A DNA stretch of 64,000 bases from Streptomyces sp. NBC_00289 (lineage in GTDB: Bacteria > Actinomycetota > Actinomycetes > Streptomycetales > Streptomycetaceae): assembly GCF_041435115.1 (NCBI RefSeq), contig NZ_CP108046.1, positions 2,480,001 through 2,544,000 on the forward strand, written 5' to 3'. A model generated the notes under the pieces. It was not told where the DNA came from, searched no databases, and saw only the letters and a list, made by a program, of their open reading frames with translations. How positions within the stretch are numbered: position 1 is the first letter of the stretch; each line of letters opens with the position of its first letter. A program made the translations under genes and the position numbers. This document shows positions 1 to 6,724 of this stretch, one piece after another.

Positions 1-754
1 CGGGGTTGTGCCACAGCACCCGTTCGACCTCGTCCGGTGTGAACCCTTCGGCCAGCATCAGGTCGCCGACCTTGCGGGTCTTGAGGGGGTCGCTGCGGCC
101 CCAGTCGGCGGCGGAGTTCACCAGGACCCGCTCGGGTCCGTACGCGCGGAGGATCGCGACCATCCGCCGCTCGTCCATCTTGGTGTCGGGATAGACGGAG
201 AAGCCCAGCCAGCAGCCGCTGTCCTTGGCCTCCTTGACGGTGGTCTCGTTGAGGTGGTCGACCAGGACGTGCTCGACGGGCAGCGCCGACTCACGGACCA
301 CGTCGAGGGTGCGGCGCAGACCGGCGAGCTTGTCGCGGTGCGGAGTGTGGACGAGGGCCGGCAGCGCGTGGTCGGCGGCGAGCTGGAGCTGGGCGGCGAG
401 CACGGTGTCCTCGGCGGGGGTCATCCCGTCGTAGCCGATCTCACCCACGGCCACGACCTGGTCCTTCACCAGATAGCGGGGCAGTTCCCCGAGGACGGGC
501 AGGCAGCGCGGGTCGTTCGCCTCCTTGGGGTTGAGAGCGAGGGTGCAGTGGTGGGCGATGCCGTACTGGGCGGCGCGGAAGGGTTCCCAGCCGATGAGGG
601 AGTCGAAGTAGTCGAGGAAGGAGGCGGGTGAGGTGCGGGGCTGGCCGAGCCAGAAGGAGGGTTCGACCACGGCGCGGACACCCGCGGTGTACATGGCCTC
701 GTAGTCGTCGGTGGTCCGTGACGTCATGTGGATGTGGGGGTCGAAGAGGCGCAT
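1..754 (-). CDS. TatD-like metal-dependent hydrolase of an ebo operon (3' end cut by window edge)
   Basis: Only the first 251 codons are visible and the reading frame runs off the left edge. The start ATG (752-754) overlaps the stop of the EboA gene by one base (TGATG). The amidohydrolase/TatD fold is shown by the N-terminal DPHIH metal motif (residues 5-9), GEIG with Glu105, His136 in VHTPH, His167 and a late Asp217 in NSAADWG, all in the expected order for a (beta/alpha)8 metal hydrolase. Its substrate is not known. Position in an operon with EboA, a UbiA prenyltransferase and a sugar-phosphate cyclase marks it as the hydrolase member of an ebo-type cluster (EboB in the usual naming). TatD proper is a DNase/quality-control enzyme, but ebo homologues probably act on a small metabolite; this is inference. 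Confidence 0.85.
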   Translation of the reverse strand, partial: MRLFDPHIHMTSRTTDDYEAMYTAGVRAVVEPSFWLGQPRTSPASFLDYFDSLIGWEPFRAAQYGIAHHCTLALNPKEANDPRCLPVLGELPRYLVKDQVVAVGEIGYDGMTPAEDTVLAAQLQLAADHALPALVHTPHRDKLAGLRRTLDVVRESALPVEHVLVDHLNETTVKEAKDSGCWLGFSVYPDTKMDERRMVAILRAYGPERVLVNSAADWGRSDPLKTRKVGDLMLAEGFTPDEVERVLWHNP

Positions 755-1479
755 CAGGACTCCTTTGCGTCGCCGTCCCGCGTGGTGTGCCGGGCGGACG
801 GGGCGGCCGTGGGGTCGGTCAGGGCCAGGACGTGGTGCAGGTCCTGGGGCACGGGGCGGCCCGCGGCGGTGCGTTCGGCGGCGTAGTCGGCGAGCATGCG
901 GGCGAGTTCGGTGTCGGCGTGGGCGCGGCCCCGCAGGTCGGCCACCTCGTCCACGGGCACACCGGTGAACAGGCACTTCAGGACGGCGTGGCGCCAGTCG
1001 TGGGGGGCGAGGTGCCGGGCCGCGTACGGGCCGACGGCGGCGGCGAGGAGCCGGGTGTCGTTGCTGCGCAGGGCGTCCTCGACGAGCGGGAGGGCGTCCG
1101 GGCCGGGGACGAGACGGGGCAGGGCGTGCAGGACGGCGCGGCGTTCGGCGGCGGTGCCCTGGAAGTAGACGCGGGTCACGGCGTCCGTGCCGGCGCGGGC
1201 CGCGTCGAGGATGAGGATGCGGGCGGCGTCGGCGTACTCGGGGCCGCAGCGTCGTCCGGCCTCCGCCAGGCGCAGTTCCCACACCGAGATCGGACCGTGG
1301 ATGCCGGGGTGGGCGACGGCTTCGAGGAGGGCCTGGTCGAGCCAGTCGCGGGCGTCTTCCGCGAGGTGGGCGTCGAGGTGGTGACGCAGCTCGGCCAGGG
1401 GGGTGAGGGCGAGGGTGGTGCCCTTGCCGATCGCTGCCGGGGTTGCCGGGGTCGCCGGTTCGGCAGGCTGGCGGGTCAT
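754..1479 (-). CDS. eboA: EboA-family protein
   Basis: A 241-residue soluble protein with an Ala/Leu-rich, largely helical sequence and no signal peptide. ARDWLDQAL near the N terminus, followed by WELRLAEAGRR and RRAVLHALPRLVPG, resembles the EboA family that marks ebo operons in cyanobacteria, actinobacteria and other bacteria. EboA has no established biochemical activity; in cyanobacteria the ebo genes are needed for the scytonemin monomer to reach the periplasm. A GAAGGGAG ribosome site lies just upstream of the ATG. The gene follows the TIM-barrel isomerase by 58 bases and its stop overlaps the start of the TatD-like hydrolase. Family assignment rests on neighbourhood plus recognisable sequence, not a search. 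Confidence 0.75.
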   Translation of the reverse strand: MTRQPAEPATPATPAAIGKGTTLALTPLAELRHHLDAHLAEDARDWLDQALLEAVAHPGIHGPISVWELRLAEAGRRCGPEYADAARILILDAARAGTDAVTRVYFQGTAAERRAVLHALPRLVPGPDALPLVEDALRSNDTRLLAAAVGPYAARHLAPHDWRHAVLKCLFTGVPVDEVADLRGRAHADTELARMLADYAAERTAAGRPVPQDLHHVLALTDPTAAPSARHTTRDGDAKES

Positions 1480-1537
1480 GGTGTGCTCCCTTCAGTGTGT
1501 GCGTGGGGCGCGCCCGGGGGTGCCAGGGGCGGGGTGG

Positions 1538-2512
1538 TCATGGCGTGTCGGCGGTCGCGGCCCGGCGCAGGAACGGGAGGGACCGTGCGGCGTGGTGGGG
1601 GCCGGCGTGGGAGTGGCGGGGCAGTTCGACGACGGTCAGCCCCTGGTAGCCGGTGGCGGCCAGGGCGGCGAGTACGGGCGGGAAGTCGATGTCCCCGTCG
1701 CCGAACGGAAGGTGCTCGTGGACGCCGCGCCGCATGTCCTCGATCTGGACGTGCCGCAGCCAGGGGGCGGCGGCACGGACGCAGTCGGCGGGGGCGAGGG
1801 GTTCCAGGCACTGGCAGTGGCCGATGTCGAGGGTCAGACCGAGCTGCCCGGGGTCGCCGAGGGTCCGGCGCAGCCGGTGGAAGTCGGCGAGGGTGGCGAG
1901 GAGATGGCCCGGCTCCGGCTCGATGGCGAGCGGGACGCCCGCGGTGGCCGCCGCGTCGAGGACCGGAGCCAGTGCGTCCGCCAGACGCTGCCACGCCGTG
2001 TCCGGGTCCGTTCCCGGCGGGAGGACTCCGCTGAAGCAGTGGACGGCGTGGGCGCCGAGGTCGGCGGCGATGCGGACGGCGCGGACCAGCAGGTCGACGC
2101 GACGGTCCCGGTCCGCCGGCTCGGGCTCCAGCAGGGAGGGGCCGTGCTTGCGGCGCGGGTCGAGCACATAGCGGGCGCCCGTCTCCACGGTCACGCCCAG
2201 GCCCAGGGCGTCCAGCCGCCGGGCGAGACGGCGGGTGCGGGCGGTGAGGTCGGGGGCGAGCGGGTCGAGGTGCATGTGGTCGAGGGTCAGACCGACGCCG
2301 TCGTATCCGAGGTCGGCGAGCAGCGCGAGGGCGTCGTCGAGCCGGAGGTCGGCGAGACCGTTGGTGCCGTAGCCGAAGCGGAGCGGGTTCGGGCCGTCGG
2401 GCCGGTCGGTGGTGCTCGTGCCCTGTGCGGGGGTGGCGGGCGGCTGCGGGGCATACGGCCGGCCGGTCCCGGTGGGACGGGTCCGCGGGGTGCGCGGGTT
2501 CGGGGTGCTCAT
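1538..2512 (-). CDS. Sugar phosphate isomerase/epimerase (AP-endonuclease 2-type TIM barrel), ebo operon
   Basis: 324 residues. After a Pro/Thr-rich N-terminal stretch of about 45 residues comes a xylose-isomerase-like TIM barrel: FGYGTNGL at strand 1, DLGYDGVGLTLDH, AIEPEPG (metal-binding Glu), LTLDIGHC, RHVQIED, HLPFGDGDIDF and a final VVELPRHSH. These metal-binding Glu/Asp/His positions are typical of the AP_endonuc_2 family, whose members isomerise or epimerise small sugars or polyols. It corresponds to EboE of other ebo operons. The ATG overlaps the stop of the UbiA gene by four bases (ATGA), so translation is probably coupled. The substrate cannot be read from the sequence. Confidence 0.8.
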   Translation of the reverse strand: MSTPNPRTPRTRPTGTGRPYAPQPPATPAQGTSTTDRPDGPNPLRFGYGTNGLADLRLDDALALLADLGYDGVGLTLDHMHLDPLAPDLTARTRRLARRLDALGLGVTVETGARYVLDPRRKHGPSLLEPEPADRDRRVDLLVRAVRIAADLGAHAVHCFSGVLPPGTDPDTAWQRLADALAPVLDAAATAGVPLAIEPEPGHLLATLADFHRLRRTLGDPGQLGLTLDIGHCQCLEPLAPADCVRAAAPWLRHVQIEDMRRGVHEHLPFGDGDIDFPPVLAALAATGYQGLTVVELPRHSHAGPHHAARSLPFLRRAATADTP

Positions 2513-3978
2513 GTGACGCTCACCCTCCTCGCGGAGCTTCTGCCGAGCGGGGCGAGGACGGCGACGAGAAGCGCGGTGACCGGTGCGCCGGAGCGGGCGG
2601 CGAGCGCTGCCTGGAGGGGGATCGTGGCGCGGATGCCGCCGGCCACGGCTCGTTGGGTGAGCGGAGGGGACGGGTTGAGGACGGCGTGCGCGTACGGGCG
2701 GGCGGCGGCCCCGGCGTAGGCGGCGCCGAGCAGGATGCGCAGGGCGTCGGAGGCGGGGCGTGCGGTGGGGTGCGCCGGTGGGCGACGGTGCCGGATCGCG
2801 GGGCGCGGGGCTCCTCGTAGCCGGCCCGGCAGCTCGCGGGAGATCGCGGGGTGCGGGGCGTCCCGCCTCAGGCCCCGCGGGCCCGGCAGGTCGGGGGCGG
2901 CTGCTTCCCGGCGGTCTGCCGGGGAGCGTGCGGGGTGGTGGGTCACCAGGCGGGTCAGCAGTCCGGTGACCGTGAGGGCGGCCAGGGGTGCCAGGGAGGT
3001 GCCGCCCCGGGTCTCCTGCCGGGACACGGCCGTCACCGCGAGGGTGTGGGCGCCGAGGAGGCCGGCGGACGGCAGTGCCTCGCGGGTGCGGCCGGTGGTG
3101 GCCGCGGCGCCCAGCAGCAGGTCAAGCCCGCGTGCGGCGGCCATGGCCGCCGGCCCGGCGGGTGTGCGCTTGAGGGCGAGGTCGTACGCCCAGACGGTCG
3201 CGGCGAGCGGGGCGGCGACGGCCAGTGCCGGGCGGCCGGCGACGGCCGCGAGACCCAGCCCGCCACCGGTCAGGGCGCAGGCCGCCGTGAGGGCCGCGGC
3301 GGGCCGGACCCGGCCGGAGGGCAGCGGGCGGTGCGGGCGCTCCGCCGCGTCCTCGTGCCGGTCCGCCCAGTCGTTGAGAGCCATGCCGGCGGCGTAGAGG
3401 CAGAGCGAGGAACCGATGGCGAGCAGGGTGCGGGCGGTGGGACGGGCGCCGGACGCGGCGGCGCCGGCCAGGGCGTCGCCGGGGACCGTGAACAGGGCGG
3501 ACACCCGCAGCAGTTCGGCCCACGCCCGCCCGCGACTCCGACGGCCCGCGCCGTCTCCAGCCCGGGTCGCGGGGCCTGCGGGCGCGGGGCCTGCGGGCGC
3601 GGGGCCTGCGGGCGCGGGGCCTGCGGGCGCGGATCCTGCGGGTGCGGATCCTGCGGGTACGGATCCTGCGGGTACGGAGCCAGCGGGTACGGAACCTGCG
3701 GGCGCGGGGCCTGTGGGTGCGGATCCGCCGACTTCGGACCCGGCGGCATTGGACCCGCCAACTCCGGACGCGGCGGCATTGGACCCGCCAACTCCGGACC
3801 CGGCGAGGGCACCCTCCCCGGCGTCCCTCTCCGCCACTCCGCCTGCCTTGACGCTCATGTCCGTACGGCGTTCCGCCGCCCCCTCGTTCGGGTCCGCCCC
3901 CTCACCCCGCCGGAATCCGCCGGCCTTCCCCGTAGACCGTCGCCGGCCGCTCGACCTGGTCCTCAGCCTCAGCCTCAT
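2509..3978 (-). CDS. UbiA-family prenyltransferase with long repeat-rich N-terminal extension (EboC-like)
   Basis: 489 residues from the ATG at 3978, which overlaps the stop of the upstream cyclase gene (ATGA). The C-terminal 330 residues form a multi-spanning UbiA prenyltransferase with the canonical first Asp motif NDWADRHEDAAERPHRPLPSG (a stretch is quoted here only in part: N-D-x-x-D-x-x-x-D then RPLPSG) and a weaker second motif at YDLALKRT. It should move a prenyl group onto an aromatic or sugar-like acceptor in the membrane. The first 140 residues are unusual: two tandem repeat arrays in the DNA encode GGSNAA units and then ten PAG-type pentapeptides, giving a flexible linker. A second ATG at 3858 (MSVKAGG) could be the true start; without it the coupling overlap would be lost. 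It is the EboC member of the operon. Confidence 0.85.
   Translation of the reverse strand: MRLRLRTRSSGRRRSTGKAGGFRRGEGADPNEGAAERRTDMSVKAGGVAERDAGEGALAGSGVGGSNAAASGVGGSNAAGSEVGGSAPTGPAPAGSVPAGSVPAGSVPAGSAPAGSAPAGPAPAGPAPAGPAPAGPATRAGDGAGRRSRGRAWAELLRVSALFTVPGDALAGAAASGARPTARTLLAIGSSLCLYAAGMALNDWADRHEDAAERPHRPLPSGRVRPAAALTAACALTGGGLGLAAVAGRPALAVAAPLAATVWAYDLALKRTPAGPAAMAAARGLDLLLGAAATTGRTREALPSAGLLGAHTLAVTAVSRQETRGGTSLAPLAALTVTGLLTRLVTHHPARSPADRREAAAPDLPGPRGLRRDAPHPAISRELPGRLRGAPRPAIRHRRPPAHPTARPASDALRILLGAAYAGAAARPYAHAVLNPSPPLTQRAVAGGIRATIPLQAALAARSGAPVTALLVAVLAPLGRSSARRVSVT
3571..3720. repeat. Ten tandem 15-bp units inside the UbiA gene
   Basis: Exactly ten consecutive 15-base units. The first four are identical (GGGGCCTGCGGGCGC on the plus strand) and the later ones vary by one to four bases (GGATCCTGCGGGTAC and similar). 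On the coding strand each unit encodes a pentapeptide of the PAGPA/PAGSA/PAGSV type. The unit length is a multiple of three, so gain or loss of units would keep the frame. Confidence 0.95.
3741..3800. repeat. Two tandem 30-bp units next to the 15-bp array
   Basis: The units at 3741-3770 and 3771-3800 are identical except for the last base. They start CGGCGGCATTGGACCCGCCA. They encode two copies of a Gly/Ser/Asn/Ala-rich decapeptide (SGVGGSNAA) immediately N-terminal to the PAG repeats of the UbiA-family protein. Confidence 0.95.
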
Positions 3979-5231
3979 CCTCGTGCCCCCGACTCGCCCA
4001 CCGGTCGCCCGTCCCTCGGTGGCCCGCCCACCGACCGCCCGCCCACCGACCGGGGCCCCGAGGGCCGCTCCCCCGCCGGACTCGGACGGACCGGCCGTGG
4101 CTCCGGCTCCGGCGACGTCCGCCGCAGTCGTCGCGCGAACCCCGACAGCGCGTCGTACTGCTCGGCCAGTGCCGACGGCCCGTCTCCCACCGGGTCCTTG
4201 AAGTAGAAACCCAGCTCGGTCAGCGGGCCGGAGCGGCCCGTCTCGTGGGCGCGGGCCGTCAGGCGCGCCAGGTCGAGGACGAGGGGGGCCGCGAGGGCCG
4301 AGTCGCAGCCCTGCCAGATCGTCTGGAGGACCATGCGGGTGCCGAGGAAGCCGTCGAAGGCGATGTGGTCCCAGGCGGTCTTCCAGTCACCGAGCGCGGG
4401 AACGTCGTCGATGTGCACCTCGCCCTCGGGCGGCGTGCCCAGGGTGTCCGCCAGCACCCGTTCCTTGCCCGCGTTCTTCGCCGCCGCCGCGGCCGGGTCG
4501 GCCAGGGCCGCGCCGTCGCCGCCGCCCAGCAGGTTCGTGCCGGACCAGGCCCGGACCCCGAGGGCCCGCTGCGCGAACATCGGGCCGAGCACCGAGCGCA
4601 GCAGTGTCTGGCCGGTCTTGCCGTCACGGCCCGCGTACGGCAGGCCGCTCGTCGCCGCCGGGTCCGCCAGCGCCGGGTGGTGCAGTCCCGTGGACGGGGT
4701 GAAGTTCACGTACGGGCAGCCGGCGCGCAGGGCCGCCGCCGCGTACAGCGAGCTCGGCGGAAGCACGCGCCCCGCTGCCGCGGGCTCGGTGGATGCCACG
4801 TTCACCACCACCGCCCGCGCGAGCCCCCGGCGTCGTACGAAGTCCGTGATGTCCGCGGCGAAGGCGGCGATCAGTTCCTCTTCGTCCCGGGTGTCCCCCG
4901 GTGCGGGGCCGCCCGGCCGGATCTCCCGGTCGGCGGCGGCCAGTTCGGCCTCGACGGCGGTCGGCAGGCCGTACGGCAGGACGCCCTCGGCGGCCAGCGC
5001 CTCCGCACGTTTCGGCAGGGGGCAGTCGACCGTGTCGTGGCCGCCGAAGACGAGGGACGACAGGGGCGGCAGACCGGAGCCGGCGAACAGGGGTGTCTCG
5101 GTGACCAGGCCGACCGGCGGGTGCAGACCGGCGGTCATGGCGGCGCAGCCCGCCACGGCGGTGGTGGCGACGGAACCGCGGGCCCCGATCAGCCAGACGC
5201 CGACGGGCGGCGGGGAAACGGACGCGGACAT
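3975..5231 (-). CDS. myo-inositol-1-phosphate synthase-like sugar-phosphate cyclase, ebo operon
   Basis: 418 residues. The start is the ATG at 5231 (MSASVSPPP), chosen because AAGGAGG sits eight bases upstream; a longer frame to 5426 overlaps the neighbouring terminator. The family is clear: a Rossmann start WLIGARGSVA, NVASTEPAA, YVNFTPSTGL, GKTGQTLLRSVLG, the NAD/active-site segment GTNLLGGGDG with a downstream KNAGKE, VHIDDVPALGDWK and the closing CDSALAAPLVLDL block. MIPS enzymes turn glucose-6-phosphate into inositol-3-phosphate. The last 50 residues are a Pro/Arg/Gly-rich tail not expected in MIPS. In cyanobacterial ebo operons this slot holds a dehydroquinate-synthase-like cyclase, so a different cyclase fold may fill the same role here. 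First gene of the operon. Confidence 0.85.
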   Translation of the reverse strand: MSASVSPPPVGVWLIGARGSVATTAVAGCAAMTAGLHPPVGLVTETPLFAGSGLPPLSSLVFGGHDTVDCPLPKRAEALAAEGVLPYGLPTAVEAELAAADREIRPGGPAPGDTRDEEELIAAFAADITDFVRRRGLARAVVVNVASTEPAAAGRVLPPSSLYAAAALRAGCPYVNFTPSTGLHHPALADPAATSGLPYAGRDGKTGQTLLRSVLGPMFAQRALGVRAWSGTNLLGGGDGAALADPAAAAAKNAGKERVLADTLGTPPEGEVHIDDVPALGDWKTAWDHIAFDGFLGTRMVLQTIWQGCDSALAAPLVLDLARLTARAHETGRSGPLTELGFYFKDPVGDGPSALAEQYDALSGFARRLRRTSPEPEPRPVRPSPAGERPSGPRSVGGRSVGGPPRDGRPVGESGARG

Positions 5232-5345
5232 GGGCAGCCTCCTTGTCGAACGCGTCAGGCACGAGCCCGGCGGCAGGCGGCGCGACGGGGAACGTGCCAC
5301 AAGTGGCGGGGTAGGTGCGTCGAAGTGGCCGGAAGCGACAGGGGA

Positions 5346-5383
5346 GACGGCGGGCGGAGGTCCGGCGTCCTCCGCCCGCCGTC
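5346..5383 (-). terminator. Strong hairpin terminator after the ThuA/DUF1080 gene
   Basis: A perfect 15-bp inverted repeat (GACGGCGGGCGGAGG with its complement at 5369-5383) around an eight-base loop begins three bases after the stop of the ThuA/DUF1080 gene. There is no U-tract, as is common in Streptomyces. It separates the sugar module from the ebo operon. Confidence 0.8.
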
Positions 5384-5385
5384 GC

Positions 5386-6711
5386 TCAGTCGCCCTCGGC
5401 GGGCAGTTCCCTGATCCGGACGTCACGGAAGGAGACCTGGTCGTCGGCTCCGTGGTTCTGGATGCCGATGTGTCCCTCGCGCAGACTCCGGGCGGGGTCG
5501 GTGTTCGTGAAATCGTTGATCTGCACGCCGTTGAGCCGGACGCGGAGGCGTTCGCCCTCCACGCGGATCTCGTACGTGTTCCACTCCCCCGGCGGATTCA
5601 GCGCACGGTCGCGCTTCCCCAGGTCGGCGGAGTGGAAGCCGTAGACGGACCCGGTCGTCCGCTCGGGTGTGTCCGTGGCGTCGATCTGTATCTCGTAGCC
5701 GTTGTTCACGGCCGACCACGGATCGTCCGAGGGTGGGAAGCCCACGAAGACACCGGAGTTGTCGTCGCCGGCCGTCTTCCAGTCGAGCTTCAGCGAGTAC
5801 GAACCGAAGCTCTCGCCGGCGTACCACAGCATTCCCATGCCGCCCGTGGACGTCAGGGTGCCGTCGTCCAGGGTGAAGGAGCCCGGGCCCGCCTGTTGCC
5901 AGCCCTCCAGTGACGAGCCGTCGAAGAGGGGACGGTATCCGTTCTCCGGTCGGCAGTCCGCCTGCACATCGCCGATCGCATACAGGATTCCGCCCGTCAG
6001 GTGTCGACGGAATGCCGGGTCCGCGAACGACTCCTTGGTGTGGCCGCCGCCCGTGTAGAAGGCGCGGCCGCCTCGGTAGGTCTGGCACCAGGCGATCGGG
6101 TGATCGCCGTTCATCGTGCCGCCGGTGTACGAGGCCTCGTCGAGCGAGGCGAGGACGTGCACCCGATCCCTGGGATTCGAGCGGTAGTTGTACCACTCGT
6201 CGGTGCGCTCCCAGCGGTCGGTGAGCGCCGAGGTCGCCGGATGCGCGCGGTCGTCGACGGCCACCGTCGCCGGCTGGATCGCCGGGTGCGACTGGAAGTA
6301 GGCGCCGACGAGACCACCGTAGAACTCCCAGTCGTACTCGGTGTCGGCGGCCGCGTGGATGCCGGCGTAGCCGCCGCCGTGCCGGATGTAGCCCTCGAAG
6401 GCGGTCTGCTGGGCGGGGTCGAGGACGTCCCCGGTCGTGGACAGGAAGACGACCGCGTCGTACCGCCGCAGGTTGCGGGCGGTGAAGGCGCCGGCGTCCT
6501 CGGTGGCGTCGACCGTGAAGCCGCTCGTCTCACCGAGCTGTCTCACCGCGGCGACGCCCTCGGCGATGGAGTCGTGCCGGAAGCCGGCCGTCTTGGAGAA
6601 GACGAGGACCCGCTTGGCGTCCGCGCTGTGCGACGCGGCCGGCTCGGATACACAGCCCAGGAGCAGGGCGGCTCCCGCGACTGCGGTGGTCCAGCGGCTC
6701 ATCGAGCGCAT
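5386..6711 (-). CDS. Secreted lipoprotein: ThuA-like domain plus DUF1080 (3-keto-glycoside hydrolase-type) domain
   Basis: 441 residues. The N terminus MRSMSRWTTAVAG leads to a lipobox LLLGC (Cys20), so it is probably anchored on the outer face of the membrane. Residues about 33-240 form a ThuA-like flavodoxin-type domain (RVLVFSKTAGFRHDSI, GYAGIHAAADTEYDW, PIAWCQTYRGGRAFYTGGGH). Residues about 255-440 form a DUF1080 jelly roll (YRPLFDGSSLEGWQ, DNSGVFVGFP, GYEIQIDAT, GEWNTYEIRVEG, RSLREGHIGIQNHG). DUF1080 proteins include 3-keto-disaccharide hydrolases, and ThuA is linked to 3-keto-trehalose catabolism. It lies 13 bases after the secreted sugar dehydrogenase, which could supply oxidised sugars. 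The exact reaction is inferred. Confidence 0.85.
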   Translation of the reverse strand: MRSMSRWTTAVAGAALLLGCVSEPAASHSADAKRVLVFSKTAGFRHDSIAEGVAAVRQLGETSGFTVDATEDAGAFTARNLRRYDAVVFLSTTGDVLDPAQQTAFEGYIRHGGGYAGIHAAADTEYDWEFYGGLVGAYFQSHPAIQPATVAVDDRAHPATSALTDRWERTDEWYNYRSNPRDRVHVLASLDEASYTGGTMNGDHPIAWCQTYRGGRAFYTGGGHTKESFADPAFRRHLTGGILYAIGDVQADCRPENGYRPLFDGSSLEGWQQAGPGSFTLDDGTLTSTGGMGMLWYAGESFGSYSLKLDWKTAGDDNSGVFVGFPPSDDPWSAVNNGYEIQIDATDTPERTTGSVYGFHSADLGKRDRALNPPGEWNTYEIRVEGERLRVRLNGVQINDFTNTDPARSLREGHIGIQNHGADDQVSFRDVRIRELPAEGD

Positions 6712-6724
6712 GTCCTGCCTCCTC

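Noticed and set aside
3571..3800. Possible CRISPR array
   Set aside because: Units are contiguous 15-mers and 30-mers with no spacers, and lie within a coding sequence.
3416..4201. Plus-strand frame of 261 residues with Ala-Gly-Pro repeats opposite UbiA
   Set aside because: The repeats come from the 15-bp array read on the wrong strand. The minus-strand frame has the UbiA Asp motif and coupled overlaps.
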